A stretch of DNA of 64,000 nt from Azolla caroliniana (taxonomy: Eukaryota > Polypodiophyta): NCBI GenBank assembly GCA_043228905.1, contig JBHGNT010000014.1, forward strand, positions 9,486,001-9,550,000, in the 5' to 3' direction. The notes under the pieces were generated by a model, which ran no database searches, was not told the DNA's origin, and saw only the letters and a list, made by a program, of their open reading frames with translations. The position numbers and the translations under genes are program-made. Positions 18,928-31,500 of this stretch are shown one piece after another; the stretch's first letter is position 1; each line of letters begins with the position of its first letter.

Positions 18928-19293
18928 GTCTGCTTCGAGGTCGAGGAAAGATGGCAAGGTAGAGTGGTGATGAGAGTGAGAGCGAGAGAGAGAGAGTTCC
19001 GAACGTGGGGGTTCTCTGAGTGCAAGTTCGCGTTTGCTAAGCTTCCACTGCCTTGGTGCTTCTGTGCTTCTTGGCTCGCGAAATGAAAAGGTCTCCATGC
19101 GTTCTGCTTTTTCTCTGTGCGTCTTGGCGCCTTTTCCGAGCATGCGCACGTCGTGTACCAATTTAGTATTAAGTAACGTGGCGGCTCTTAAATGCCCACT
19201 ACGTACCTTTTCGCTCCTTGCTTTCACGTCCGTTCATACCTCGATTTTTAATGATTTTTTTTTCTTTTCTCTTGTTGATGACGGTATGTGATC

Positions 19294-21446
19294 TTACACA
19301 TCCGTAGGTCCCTTCGGACCCTTACCGTTTTCCTTACGGGTTGCCGTGTCTTCCTTCGCCTCTGCTACGGGTTCCCCGTCGTCTTTTTCTTCCATCCGTA
19401 CCGTTCCCGGATAGGTTCCCGGTATAGTGCCGGTGGGCTGCATAAACGGGTTACTTGGCATCGGTCCTTTATAGGGCTTTAGTCTAAATCCGTTGACCCA
19501 CTTGCCTAGCATTTCACCGGCAAGTGTCCCTAACTGATAGGACCCGTTGTATTCCCGTGTCAGCCAATACGGGCCTGTCCATCTAAACCGGAGTTTACCC
19601 GGCATCTTGCCCATCCTCGTTTGGAATACTAGCACCGGCTTTCCGATTTCGAACATCTTCTCATTACCTTTCCGGTGACGGTCAACGAACGCTTTCCGTC
19701 GTCGTTGCTCCAGTTCCATGTGTAGGATGCTGGCCAGCCGTTGCTCCTCCAGTTCGCATAGTGCTGCTAGCCGCATTTCCTCCGACTCCTTTTCATTCAG
19801 CCGTTCCCGTAGTTGGATCCGTAAGCTTGGTACCTGAAATTCCACCGGCATGACCGCCTCTAAGCCGAACGCTAACCGGAACGGCGTTGTCCGGATACTT
19901 GTTTTGTATGCCGTTCGGTACGCCCATAGCGCGCTATGGAGCTTTGTATCCCAGTCCGTCCGGTTTTCATTGACGATTTTGCGGAGAATGTTCTGGAGCG
20001 TTTTGTTGGTTGACTCTGCTAACCCGTTTGCTTGTGGGTAGTACGGTGTGCTCCGTTTATGGACCACGGCATAGAACGTTGTTAAGCTTTCAACTACCTG
20101 GCCGAGGAAGTGCCCTCCTTGGTCGCTGATTAATTCAATCCGACATCCATATCGGCACCAAATGTTCTCGTACAGGAATTTTGCTGTGGATGACGCGGTG
20201 TTGTCTCTCAAGGCCTTAGCCTCCACCCATTTAGTGCAATAATCTGTTGCCACGATGACATAACGATTACCCGTTCTCATTGCCGGTGGCTTGAACGGTC
20301 CGACAAAATCCAACCCCCACTTTTGGAATGGCTCTAGTGGAAGTACCGGTTGGTGTGGCATCTGTGCTTGCTCCGTAGGCTGGCCCATTCGTTGGCATAG
20401 GTCACATTCCTTAGCGTACTTGACGTTCTCGTCACTACGGACTGCCCGTCTCCATATTCCATCTGCTCCCTTGTGGTAGAGAGTTTCCCGTAACAGACAG
20501 AAATTGCGGCTCTGCACCGCCAGTCGTTTCCTCTCGTCCCGGTTCATTTCCTCCGGTGGCAGGCCCGTGCTTAGGAACTGGTGCATGTTTGTCAGCCACC
20601 TATCTTCTGATGCCACCGTGTCGTCCGTTGCCGTTTCCGGGGTGATACGGAATAACTCTGCGTCCGGGAATTCATCCGATACTCCGACGCCTGATTCTCC
20701 GGACTCTAACCGGCTCAGGTAGTCTGCTACGGCATGCTGGATACCGGGCCGGTGGAAGATCTCGAATTCGAACTCCTGCAACAGCAAGGTCCAACGGGCC
20801 AACTTACCGGTCAGGGACGCCTTGGACACTAAGTACAGGAGCGCCGAGTGATCCACATGAAAGGAGAACTTCCTTCCCAATAGGTAATGACGAAACTTTG
20901 TTACACTGTAGATCATGCCCAGGGCCTCCCGTTCCATCGTCGAATAGTTCTTCTCCGCTTGGGACAGCTTCCGGCTGGCGTAATATACCGGCCGGTACCA
21001 TTTAGGCTCCGTAAGTTGCATTAAGGCGCTCCCGATAGCGATGTCGGAAGCGTCAACGAACACATGAAATTCCTTGCTCCAATCCGGAGGCTGCACGACG
21101 GGTGCTTGCGACAAAAGTACCTTCAGGGCATTGTATGCCTTATCCTCCGTATCCGTCCATTGGAACGGTGTCCGATGTACCGCGGTGTGTAATGGTGTAG
21201 CCAAGTCAACCAAGTGACGGAGCATCCGGCTGTGCCACCGGATCTGTCCTAAGAATCGGCTTAGTGCTTTGGCCGTTTTCGGCGCCGGTGCCCCTAGTAT
21301 CGCGTTTACTTTGTCTGGGTCGACCGCAATGCCCTCCTTACTTACAATGTGTCCCAGTAAGATTCCACTTGAAACCCCAAAGATGCATTTTGCTGGGTTT
21401 AAGCTTAGCCGGTATAACCTACACTTTTCAAGGCATAACCGTAGGT
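19294..21446 (-). pseudogene. A2 pol, 3' part: end of RT, RNase H, integrase
   Basis: From the C insertion the frame reads the RT end (ILLGHIVSKEGIAVDPDKV, RFLGQIRWHSRMLRHL), RNase H (FVDASDIAIGSALMQL; FSFHVDHSALLYLVSKASL), then integrase. Between RRAVRSDE and NVKYAKECDLC about 40 residues present in A1 are missing, removing both His and the linker of the H2C2 finger. The catalytic core (DFVGPF, LISDQGGHF, NGLAEST) and the C-terminal part remain. Open to the stop at 19294. It ends in GPTDV like A1. Confidence 0.88.
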
Positions 21447-21451
21447 GCTGC

Positions 21452-21917
21452 TATTAGAGATTAGGTACTAAAGTAAGCATAAAATAAGGATATATCAATG
21501 ATAGATCTAGAAAGAATAGAGAGAAAAGAGAGAAAGAAGGGTGCCGATCCACCCGACCACCCCCGAGCGAAGGGATCGAGACGGACTCGAGCCTCGATCG
21601 GCGTCCCATACCACCGCCTTGGCGTCGAGTCGTACCTGGACGATAGCGCGCTTGCTACAAGAGTCGTTCCACTCACGGACAGAGTCTCGACGTAGTCAAT
21701 GCATGCCCCAAATGAGGGTAGCTAGGCCTCTTATTTATAGTAATTCTCAAGGCCCCCAGCCATGTTCACACTTGGCCTCATGGGTTGTCTCAATCCCGAG
21801 GATTAAAAGTAATCCTCCCCTTCTTTAGACTCTTTGTTTAACCCTCACACTTATCCACGTGTATAGAATACTACGACAATTCTCACCACGGGATATTATA
21901 TGGTCATGCCCGTAACA
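21452..21917 (-). repeat. 3' LTR of C
   Basis: 466 bp. Coding-strand start TGTTACGGGCATGACC, end ..ctctaata. TATA-like tataaata on minus (complement of about 21734-21741). The last codons of gag-pol lie inside its first 14 bases. Confidence 0.95.
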
Positions 21918-24900
21918 TACTCCCCCTCTTTAAAACATTGCACTCTTGCAATGGAAAGTTAGGGAAGTTAGTTCTTAGAGTCGTTTCGCGTTCCCATGTG
22001 GCATCTTTGATTGATTTATCCATCCATTTTATTTTAAATTCTCGGATTTCCTTAGCACGTAATTTTTTTGTTTTAACATCGAGAATTCTTTCTGGTACAT
22101 GTGGTTTAGAAGATAAATCTTCAGAAGTAACCAGAGTTTCAGTTGTAACTGTATTGTCGCCAGAACCTAGAAGTTCTTTTAGACGACTTACATGAAAGAC
22201 TGGATGGATTCCAACACCATCGGGAAGAGCGAGACGATAGGCTGATGATCCAATGCGTTTGAGGACTGTAAAAGGTCCACAAAACCGTGGGGCTAACTTA
22301 GCGCACTTACCCGTAGACAATGTCTTAGAATTGTGAGGTACACGTAAAAATACCTTCTGTCCAGGGCTGAATACACGAGGTTGCCTATGATGATCGGCAT
22401 AAAAACGCGCTCTATCTTGAGCTGTTTTTATATTATCCCGTGCAATATGCAACATATCTTGCATATCCCGAAGAAAGTTTTGCATACTTCGCAACTCATC
22501 ATGATGTATATTAACATCAATCGGGGCTCGTGGCTGAAATCCATACATCAACATAAAAGGACTATATCCCGTCGACGTATGCTTGGAGCTGTTATAAGGA
22601 AACTCCAAAATTGGGAGGTAACGTTCCCATTTTGTTGGTTTTGCACCAACGTATGCTCGAAGCATGTCCTCAATAATTTGATTTACTCGTTCTGTCTGTC
22701 CATCGGATTGAGGATGATCCGTGGAGATCATGCTCAACGTAGTTTCTAACTTCTTAAAGACTTGCGTCCAGAAGTCACTAGTAAACTTCGGATCTCGGTC
22801 ACTCACGATATCCATCGGTAACCCGTAAAAACGAAATAACTCATCAACGAATTGGTAAGCCAATTCAGGAGCTGTTACCGTGGTTTTAGTAGCAATAAAT
22901 CTGGCCATTTTAGTTAGTCTGTCAACCACAACCCATATGGCATCATGACCTTTTTGGGTGCGAGGAAGGCTAACAATAAAATCCATGGATATACTTTCCC
23001 ACTTATTATTGGGAATGTCCAAGGGATGTAAAAGTCCTGCGGCTTTAAGTCGCTCGGCTTTGTTAACCTGACATTGGTGACATTTAGTCACATAGCTATG
23101 TATGTCAGGACGCATCTTAGGCCAATAAAATTGAGTGGAGATGAGAACGAGTGTACGATGTATTCCAGGGTGCCCTGCTGAGGGTGCATCATGGCATTCA
23201 AAAAGAATTCTCTTTTTGACCTCAGGTAAATCTGGAACACAAACCTTCCCATTACGGTAGAGCAGACCGTTAGCAATGTGGAAGTATTCCTTCGAGGGTG
23301 TGGTGGTGTCTGTTCCAGACTCGACTCTTGCCCAGTATTTTGCAAAATAATTGTCATCAGGATACTTTCCTCGAAGGTGATCATAAAGATCTGATGTTAT
23401 TTCAGTGAAGCTAAGCATGTTAACTTCACGGATGCGACTTAGTGCATCAGCGACAGTATTCATGGAACCTTTACGATATCGTATGGAAAAATCAAAGTCC
23501 TGGATGAGATCAGCCCATCGTGCCTTACGACCTTTCAGGTCTTGTTGGTCACAAAAATATTTCAAGGACTCGTGATCCGTAGTTACCACAAAGCGATTTC
23601 CATAAAGATAATGGCGCCATGTTTTGAGCGCATGTATAACCGCAAATAATTCCTTTTCTTGAACGGTATACCGACATTGAGCAGAATCAAGTTTCTTACT
23701 CTCAAATGCTATTGGTTTACCATCTTGATACAAGACAGCACCTATAGCATAATCGCTTGCGTCGGTTTCAACCTCAAAAGGTTTTGAAGGATCGGGTAAA
23801 AGAAGTGAAGGAGCCTTGCATACCAAGTCCTTGAGTTCCTTAAAGGCGAGGTCTAGTGTAGCATTCCACACAATAGGTTTTGTAGACTTACGCGTTTGAC
23901 CTTTTAGAAGATCAGTAAACGGCGTCGTCAATTGTGAGTAATTACGAAGAGATTTTCGCAAAAATCCGACAATACCAAGGAATGATCGAACTTCTCGAAT
24001 ATTCCGAAGAGTGGGCCAAAGCTTGATTTTCTCGATGCGAGAAGGATCAATTTCAACTCCTCGTTCGGTTATGAGATGTCCAAGATAAGTAATTGATTTC
24101 TTGAAGAACTCACATTTTGAGATCTTCGCGTAAAATTGTTTGCCACGCAATATTTGTAAAACAAAGCGGACATGTCTAGCATGTTCTTGTAATGTACGGC
24201 TATAAACTAAAATATCATCTAAGAAGATAACGACAAATTTTCCAAGTTGTTCTCGGAAAATGTCATTCATTTCTTGTTGAAATGTAGCCGGAGCATTGGT
24301 CAAACCAAAAGGCATAACCAAAAACTCATAATGGCCGTAGCGCGTACGAAATGCTGTTTTAGGAACATCGTCCTCACTTATTCGTATTTGATGGTAGCCA
24401 GTACGGAGATCAAGTTTCGTAAAATACCGAGCTCCCTGGAGACGGTCAATTAGATCGTCAGCCCGGGGCAATGGGTACGAATTCTTGATCGTCACTTTAT
24501 TCAAGCGTCGGTAATTAATACACATACACCATGTGCCCTCTTTCTTTTTAACCAAGAGAACTGGTGCACCCCATGGAGATTTACTATAACGTATATAACC
24601 CATTCGTAAATAGTCCTTAAGTTGCTTAGCTACCTCATCCTCTTCAGATCGACTTAGGCGATACGGAGGTATACTAATGGGTGCAATGCCAGGTACAATA
24701 TCTATACGATGGTCTATATTACGTTTAGGAGGTAAACCATCGGGTAGTTCACTCGGAAAAACATCACGGAAATCGTTTACGATTTCATCAAGTTGTTTTT
24801 GTTCAAAATATGTTAATTGACCCGAGACATTCTCGATATTGTAAACGTGAATGTCCGGATCAAGTACACAATAAAATAATGTAGAACAAGACAACTCGGA

Positions 24901-26427
24901 TATTGATGGACACGAGGAAACAATCGAGAGGGATTGTTTTGTTACACATTGAATAAAATGCGTACAATCGTTGAGTACAAAAGAAATGGAATGGCGAACC
25001 CAATCAATAAATAAAGAAGAGCTTTTATTATAAAACCAGGGATAACCCAGTATTACATCGGTGGTACTAAGATTCATTACATGGAAGTCTACTTCCTCTA
25101 TATAGGTATCAATAGAAATTCCTAAAGAATGAATCGCCCCGTTGATGTGTTGTACTCTTCCATCAGCCAAGTGCACCGTGTAGGTGTGATCACTTACGGT
25201 GGGTTGGATTCCCCATATCTGTACCAAACGATCATTCACAAAATTGTGTGAGCTTCCTGAATCAAATAAAAATTGTACGGGAGATCCATTGATATACCCG
25301 TTTGCACGTAGTAAATCATTGGGACCCAATACATAATGAGGGAAAGAACATTGACAATTACTCAAATGATGTGTATAGACCTGAAGGACATTAGGAATCT
25401 GACCTTTATGGTCTGTAGCTTTAGGTTTGGCGTCATGCTCTTTTCGTTGGAGCTTACGACATTGCTCTTTTGTATGACCCTTCTTTTTGCAGAATACGCA
25501 AAAAGGATGTTGTCGCTTATAATCGCGATCCATGAATTCGTTGGGTGTCTTGCGTTTCCCAACGAATTGCGATTGCTTAGTCCCGGGCGCTTCGTTGGGT
25601 TTGTTATGGTCCTTCTTCGAAGTGCGTTGATAGCGAAGAACTATCTCAACGGCCTCTTCGAAGGATTTTGGATCCTTATCATGCACTATCCAGTGATAGT
25701 CCGAATTGGGGATGCCATTGACAAAACAAGCTATTAACCAATTGTCCCCTTCTAGACCCGATTTTTGGATTTGGGTTCTAGCATGGTGGACATAGTCTTC
25801 TAGCGAGGAAAACTTCCTGCTAGAGAGGTTCATTAAAGCTTGTGCTGCCTCGGTTCGAGAGGGAGGTTGTAGAAATTGACCCTTGAAAACTGTGACAAAG
25901 TCTGTCCAGGTCTCGGGCAATCTCCCCAAAGTTCGGAGCCCACGCCACCAAGCGGCGGCCTTACCCCCTAGTTCTCGGCCGACATATGCAATCTTTGTAC
26001 TATCTGGCGTGGGATAGAGCTCAAAATGAGACTCCCATCGGCCCAGCCACGTGCAGATTGCTTCTTCGGTTCTTTCCTTTTTATCTCCCGTAAATGGCTT
26101 TACGACAAATGATGGTTCACCCTGACGCTCATCAGGTCTATTAATCTCATTTTGGAGACTAATGACTCGTGCCTCGAGAGCACTTTGAGATTGCCGAAAT
26201 TCGGTCAACTGCTGCGCGGTTGAACTAAGGAAATGTTGTACTTGTAAAATATACGCCTCAATGGACATTGTCCCAGGAGGATTTCCTTGAGGTCTTTCCG
26301 CTTGAGCGGAGGGCATCGGGTCGTTATTCTGAGCCATTGAATGATTATTTCTGGCAAAGAAATAAGATAAGGTCAGACAAATAGTCATAACATCTTGTCG
26401 TGGTGTAAACATATCATGGGCAAACAT
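21904..26427 (-). CDS. gag-pol: C gag-pol polyprotein with C-terminal chromodomain, 1507 codons
   Basis: One unbroken frame. The first ATG is 26427, but [12 protein letters not shown] (about 26337) looks a more natural start. Gag is about residues 100-280 ([38 protein letters not shown]). Zinc knuckle about 310-323 ([14 protein letters not shown]). Protease near 387 ([14 protein letters not shown]). RT about 560-760 with FLDD near 734 ([14 protein letters not shown]). RNase H from about 884 ([15 protein letters not shown]). Integrase finger about 1079-1122 ([17 protein letters not shown]), core D near 1147, SDRDPKF near 1206, [11 protein letters not shown] near 1240. Chromodomain about 1450-1490 ([17 protein letters not shown]), which in this group reads histone marks and steers insertion. 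The stop lies within the 3' LTR. Confidence 0.95.
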   Translation of the reverse strand: MFAHDMFTPRQDVMTICLTLSYFFARNNHSMAQNNDPMPSAQAERPQGNPPGTMSIEAYILQVQHFLSSTAQQLTEFRQSQSALEARVISLQNEINRPDERQGEPSFVVKPFTGDKKERTEEAICTWLGRWESHFELYPTPDSTKIAYVGRELGGKAAAWWRGLRTLGRLPETWTDFVTVFKGQFLQPPSRTEAAQALMNLSSRKFSSLEDYVHHARTQIQKSGLEGDNWLIACFVNGIPNSDYHWIVHDKDPKSFEEAVEIVLRYQRTSKKDHNKPNEAPGTKQSQFVGKRKTPNEFMDRDYKRQHPFCVFCKKKGHTKEQCRKLQRKEHDAKPKATDHKGQIPNVLQVYTHHLSNCQCSFPHYVLGPNDLLRANGYINGSPVQFLFDSGSSHNFVNDRLVQIWGIQPTVSDHTYTVHLADGRVQHINGAIHSLGISIDTYIEEVDFHVMNLSTTDVILGYPWFYNKSSSLFIDWVRHSISFVLNDCTHFIQCVTKQSLSIVSSCPSISELSCSTLFYCVLDPDIHVYNIENVSGQLTYFEQKQLDEIVNDFRDVFPSELPDGLPPKRNIDHRIDIVPGIAPISIPPYRLSRSEEDEVAKQLKDYLRMGYIRYSKSPWGAPVLLVKKKEGTWCMCINYRRLNKVTIKNSYPLPRADDLIDRLQGARYFTKLDLRTGYHQIRISEDDVPKTAFRTRYGHYEFLVMPFGLTNAPATFQQEMNDIFREQLGKFVVIFLDDILVYSRTLQEHARHVRFVLQILRGKQFYAKISKCEFFKKSITYLGHLITERGVEIDPSRIEKIKLWPTLRNIREVRSFLGIVGFLRKSLRNYSQLTTPFTDLLKGQTRKSTKPIVWNATLDLAFKELKDLVCKAPSLLLPDPSKPFEVETDASDYAIGAVLYQDGKPIAFESKKLDSAQCRYTVQEKELFAVIHALKTWRHYLYGNRFVVTTDHESLKYFCDQQDLKGRKARWADLIQDFDFSIRYRKGSMNTVADALSRIREVNMLSFTEITSDLYDHLRGKYPDDNYFAKYWARVESGTDTTTPSKEYFHIANGLLYRNGKVCVPDLPEVKKRILFECHDAPSAGHPGIHRTLVLISTQFYWPKMRPDIHSYVTKCHQCQVNKAERLKAAGLLHPLDIPNNKWESISMDFIVSLPRTQKGHDAIWVVVDRLTKMARFIATKTTVTAPELAYQFVDELFRFYGLPMDIVSDRDPKFTSDFWTQVFKKLETTLSMISTDHPQSDGQTERVNQIIEDMLRAYVGAKPTKWERYLPILEFPYNSSKHTSTGYSPFMLMYGFQPRAPIDVNIHHDELRSMQNFLRDMQDMLHIARDNIKTAQDRARFYADHHRQPRVFSPGQKVFLRVPHNSKTLSTGKCAKLAPRFCGPFTVLKRIGSSAYRLALPDGVGIHPVFHVSRLKELLGSGDNTVTTETLVTSEDLSSKPHVPERILDVKTKKLRAKEIREFKIKWMDKSIKDATWERETTLRTNFPNFPLQECNVLKRGSMLRA
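21918..21931 (-). other. Polypurine tract of C
   Basis: On minus, aaagagggggagta lies immediately before the LTR start TGTTACGGG. It is the expected RNase H-resistant primer for plus-strand synthesis, and it is translated as part of the gag-pol C-terminus. Confidence 0.9.
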
Positions 26428-26773
26428 TAATCGATATCATGATCTCACGTCAATACCCCTCTAGACGTATGAGATGAGGTTCAAGATCAGGTTACTATGG
26501 TAACACAGAGGTGTTTTAAAAACCATGGGGGTGACAAATGAATGCCTTTCCCTGATCTCTATATCGATTTTTTTCATGGCGGCTCCCCGAGGCTCAACCA
26601 TGTATGTTCGCGTCATGAATAGTTTATACACGAAAAAAATGTTAACAATAACTATGTTTCTGTGCCCACATATGTGGTTTCGGCTCTTTAAGTCCTATTA
26701 CGAGGACCCCGAAGTGCGCTTAGACCTAAAGTCTAAACATGTATTATAGTCATATGTATCAACGATGTTGTAT

Positions 26774-26843
26774 GGTGTTGGTCATATTTGAACTCGAGAC
26801 CTCGAGGACAAATACATTAAACACTTGAGCCAACCAAGTAGAT
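26774..26843 (-). repeat. tRNA-like (SINE-head-like) sequence in the C leader
   Basis: On minus it reads TTGGTTGGCTCAAGTG (box A-like), then CGAGTTCAAATATGACCAAC (box B-like). The 5' and 3' ends can pair (GGTTGG with CCAAC). Spacing between boxes is close to a tRNA. Degenerate; not a working tRNA. Confidence 0.4.
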
Positions 26844-27532
26844 TGCGCGTCTTGAATGTTTAATGTTTGAGGCGTATTCGAGATATGCGAGGCATTTGCC
26901 CCTATATGTTTTTTTTAAAAGAAACATATAGGTCAAGTGGCCTTATTTCTCCCTCATTTATTACCCACTATGGTTGTACGCTACCTACCCTCAAGCCTCG
27001 TAAGTACAATGGCATATGCCAAAGTGTAACCTAATGGTCAAGCCGAATGAGCCCTTCTGTCTTCGTAGGCTCATGTGGCCCATCACATGGTCACGTCATT
27101 ACGAATGCCACTCGTAAGAACGAGCTCATGGTGGCATCGTATCCATGTAACGAGGGGAGATGTTGGATACGTGCGTCATTAGAGCGACCCTACTTGATGT
27201 GGATCAAGCCCGACGTATTCAACATCATTTTGGCTATACGAGGTTCGTTACGTAACGAAATATCAAAGTGACCAACGGGAATTTCAACAATAAAAATTGT
27301 TGATAAAAGGGATGGTGACAACGCCATTCTCACAAAAATGTGAGGACGGCCACCAAAATCCTCTCCCCAATTAGGAAAACATTTGATATGAATCACGTAA
27401 TCTAAAATATACACATATGTCAATATATCACATATATACGATCAGAGACGTATATAAGTGACCACATATGCGTATACTAAATGAATCGTTTTTTTTATAT
27501 AGCCAACAATGATGTATTCGGGATACGTAATC

Positions 27533-27775
27533 GAGGCATATACCTCTACGCACACGAAACATCCGAAAATAAGGTTAAGCGTAATTCGCAATTGAGGTAT
27601 TGACCTCTTACGCATACTAAACCCAACGCATATCATTTCGAACGAATCGAGGTATTGACCTCGTACGCGAACGTAACATATGTTCGTGAACGTAATACGC
27701 AATTGAGGTAGTAACCTCGTACGCATACGACACTCATCACATATGATTTATATGTCAAACGAGGTATTGACCTCG
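27533..27775 (-). repeat. Five-unit array of hairpin-forming repeats, about 56-bp period
   Basis: Cores start at 27533, 27594, 27650, 27706 and 27761: gaggcatatacctc, gaggtattgacctc (three times), gaggtagtaacctc. Each is an inverted repeat GAGGT..ACCTC with a 4-nt centre. Between cores lie tacgcatac-like and acatatg-like words. In the C RNA these would be regularly spaced short hairpins about 260-500 nt after the primer site. Confidence 0.75.
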
Positions 27776-28021
27776 TGGACATATGTAAACGTTTAAGATA
27801 ACCAATTAAATACCACGTCAACATCATTGAATATATGAAAAAAAAACTACATATTAAGTATACACATGTATAGAAGGGAGAAAAATAATTTGCTAAAAAA
27901 TTAAGGAAAATTTACCGAAGTTCTTTCGCTAATCCTTGTCTGCATGAAGGCGACCGCACAACGATCAATCGCCATCCCACGCGAAGACAAAAAGAAAACC
28001 AAAAGAAACGTTAGTACATAG

Positions 28022-28033
28022 GCTCTGATACCA
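28022..28033 (-). other. Primer-binding site of C (initiator tRNA-Met)
   Basis: On minus TGGTATCAGAGC follows the 5' LTR after two bases. This is the classic plant retrotransposon site complementary to the 3' end of initiator tRNA-Met. Confidence 0.95.
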
Positions 28034-28035
28034 AA

Positions 28036-28501
28036 TATTAGAGATTAGGTACTAAAGTAAGCATAAAATAAGGATATATCAATGATAGATCTAGAAAGAA
28101 TAGAGAGAAAAGAGAGAAAGAAGGGTGCCGATCCACCCGACCACCCCCGAGCGAAGGGATCGAGACGGACTCGAGCCTCGATCGGCGTCCCATACCACCG
28201 CCTTGGCGTCGAGTCGTACCTGGACGATAGCGCGCTTGCTACAAGAGTCGTTCCACTCACGGACAGAGTCTCGACGTAGTCAATGCATGCCCCAAATGAG
28301 GGTAGCTAGGCCTCTTATTTATAGTAATTCTCAAGGCCCCCAGCCATGTTCACACTTGGCCTCATGGGTTGTCTCAATCCCGAGGATTAAAAGTAATCCT
28401 CCCCTTCTTTAGACTCTTTGTTTAACCCTCACACTTATCCACGTGTATAGAATACTACGACAATTCTCACCACGGGATATTATATGGTCATGCCCGTAAC
28501 A
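28036..28501 (-). repeat. 5' LTR of C
   Basis: 466 bp, no difference from 21452-21917 found by eye. It carries the presumed promoter (TATA-like tataaata on minus, complement of about 28318-28325). Confidence 0.95.
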
Positions 28502-28506
28502 GCTGC

Positions 28507-31500
28507 AAATGGTCTTTTTCCCGGCTATAGACTGCAAAGTCATCCAGGAAAACCTGCATGAAGGCTGGAATGTATTCGCCGAAGATCTCCATGATGATTC
28601 GCTGGAAAGTTGCTGGTGCCGTTTTTAGTCCGAACATCATTACTACGGCCACAAACACCCCCCATTCGGTGACGAACGCTGTCTTCTCCTGGTCGTCAGG
28701 GTGCATCCGGATTTGATTGTATCCGCTGAACCCGTCTAAAAAGCTATAAACTTCATGGCCGGCGACGGCATCCAGTACTCCATCCGTGAACGGAAGAGGG
28801 AATGCATCCGTAATTGTGGCTGCATTTAGTTTCCTGTAATCTACACACACGCGGATTTTACCGTTCTTCTTTGGGACGACGACGATGGGGCTCAGCCACG
28901 TCGCTTTCTTTACCGGCCGGATGAAGCCCACTCTTAGGAGTTTGTCGATTTCCTCCTTCACTTTGGCGGCGTAGTTGGGGTTCATTCGGTAACGTCTTTG
29001 CGCCACTGGTTTCACGTCCTTGCCTAAGTGGATCTGATGCTGATATAATTGAGGGTCCAGCCCTCGCATGTCTTCGTATGACCAGGCGAATACGTCGCGA
29101 AACTCCGTGAGAAGTTTGATCATTGCCGCTTTATCTTCCGGCTTCATTTCTTTGGCGATGTGTACCGGCTTTGATTCGTCCTTGCTTCCTAGGTTCACTT
29201 CGTCGAGCTAGGATGTTTTTACCCGTTGGGAAACGACCATTTCCCGTTCCAACGCTTCCTGTGCTTGCCGTAATTCTCGAATCGAATCTTTGTCTGGTTC
29301 GGCTTCGGTTTCGTCCCGCTGCGGCAAGTATGGCGCTACGGCTTCAGCCACGTCAATCTCGAAAAGTGGTACGATCTTCGGGTGTTCCTCCAAGTACTGG
29401 GCTTCTTCGTCGTCTGCCAACCCTTCAAGCATGTTCACGCATTCCGCATACAGCGGTGTGCATTCCTTACCGTTGCTCATCCGTGGTTGTGTCGGTACCT
29501 GGACCTTGGCTTTTCCGCGTCGGAAGGTAATCATATTTTTCCGCCAATTTTGCTTGATGTATGCTGTTTTCAACCATTGGTCTGCCTTGCGCCTTTAGCT
29601 GCAGCACTACAGCCGAGATGTGAAATGTGTGACCTCCTATGGTGACTTCCAATTTCCGTATTAAGCCCGTCGGCCGTATAGAGCTCGTATCCGCCATCCG
29701 TAGCCAGAACGGACATGGCTCCCATTCATGTATACCCAAGGCATCACACGTGCGGAGGCTTATTACGTTCACCCCGGAACCTCCATCGATTACTGTGCCG
29801 GGAAGTTCGTGCCCTTTGACAATAGCTGTAATCACCGGACTACTAGTGTCCACCACCGTCGGTCCCTCCTCCGGATTCGAGCAGAGGACTGGTGCCGGTG
29901 GGGCTATACCGTCTGTCATGACCGTTTTTAGTCCTTCCGTAAATTGCAGCACGAGCTGCAAGAGTCTTCCTAATGACAACGTGATCTGACATTCTTGCAG
30001 TACTTGCCATGTCTCGTTTTCTGCGTGGCTACCGCCGGCACTCCCTATGGTATTCGCCTTTTGCCGTTCCGCGTCCGCGACGTTCCTTTCATTGGCTTCC
30101 TTCACCCATTCCGTCGCCTGTTTTCGTATGGCCTCTTGTGTTTCCCACTCTTTGGCCATGCCTTTCAACCGTGTGGTTACTTGCTGTACATCCGCCACTT
30201 CCGGAACCACCATATTAACTGCTGGTCGTTTATCGTAGCTCTTTGCCGGGCACTGGTTACTGTAGTGGCCTTCCTGCCTGCAGTAGTAGCAGTACTCTTT
30301 ACGGGTATTGCTGGATTCAACATTGCTGGTAGCCGGAGTCGGTCCCGTAGTGAGTGGTGCGTTCTGTGCCGGTTGGCTCCTTGGGGTTCCATGTTCCGGG
30401 TCCCTAGTGTGACCACCTTTCTTGAAATTACATTTCTTATTATTCTTATTTTTATTTCGGTAGTCCTGTCGTGGTGGATCGTAAAATCGGCCGTAGTCCT
30501 CCTGGTGCCTTCGGTAACCAGGGGAATGGTCTCTGTCGTATTGCTCGTGTCGTCTGTTGGACTCCCGATAACGGTCCGATCGCTCATACCGGTCGTAGTT
30601 ATCATGCCGATCCCCATACCGGCCATCATTCTCTTGTCTGTCTCCGTACCGGACATCCTGTGCCGGTCGGTACCGGTTCATTCTTTGCCAACGATCTTCA
30701 TCTTCGTCTCGGCTGCTTCTTGGCTCGATCCGTCGAACGGGTGGTGCTTGTCGGTTTAGCAGGTTATACTCGCACCGGTCCATTGTATGACTCTTGGATT
30801 GACAAATCACACACTGGGTTCGCATGGTGCACTCCACTGCCGAGTGTCCGGCATTCAAGCAGATTGTGCATTGAATTGCCTGCCGGAACCGGAGATCTTC
30901 ATTTGTGGGTAACGCCCGTTGCAATGCTCCCAGTGTAAGCCATGAGCTTGACTTTTCCATTTCTCTGACCCGGTCAATGACCTGGTCAATGGTGCTTCCT
31001 CGAAAGTCGATCACCGTACACACCGTGCGTAACGGTTCCCGGAGTGCGTTTAAAAATATCGTCCGTAATTCCTCCTCCGGGGGTGCACGGGTAAGCTGGC
31101 TATGTATTCGTTGGAAACGGATGACGAATTGGGGAATGCTTTCCCCTGCCTCCTGTCGGATCGTATAAAACAGGCCCACCATCGTCGTCTGGTCGACCTC
31201 CTTGTGGAAAAAATGCAAGAATTTTGCTTTTAATTCTGCAAAGGTTGTGATGGTTGCCGGGTCCTGCGTCCGCCGCCATCGTGCCGCTGGTCCTTCCAAC
31301 GTGACCCCGAATTCCGCTATCTTCGAGCGTTCTTCTTCCTCCGGTGTCAATCGCTGGGACGCGTGATTTGCTTCCCATGTCTGCTCGAAGGCATGAACAT
31401 GCGCTTCCGCGTCCGGATCATCACGATACTTTGAGTATTGGAACGGCATGTCGTCGTCCAGTATTAGGCCGCGGTTTAGTGGCGTTTGTCGATATCTTTC

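Larger units (their letters stand above)
26428..28021 (-). other. Long 5' leader of C
   Basis: About 1.6 kb between primer site and gag with no credible ORF. It holds a run of roughly 56-bp units with a GAGGTnnnnACCTC core (27533-27775) and a tRNA-like stretch (26774-26843). Such leaders in retroelements carry packaging and dimerisation signals; that role here is inference. Multiple short upstream ATGs suggest non-linear scanning or an internal entry site. Confidence 0.6.
21452..28501 (-). mobile_element. Ty3/gypsy chromovirus C, apparently complete and recent
   Basis: 466-bp LTRs at 21452-21917 and 28036-28501 look identical. TSD gctgc at 21447-21451 and 28502-28506. The coding strand is minus: 5' LTR, primer site 28022-28033 (TGGTATCAGAGC), a 1.6-kb leader, one intact gag-pol frame, polypurine tract 21918-21931 (aaagagggggagta on minus), 3' LTR. 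It is inserted in the RT region of A2. LTR ends are TG..TA on the coding strand, judged from the TSD. This is the only element here in which every module needed for transposition looks intact. Confidence 0.96.
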
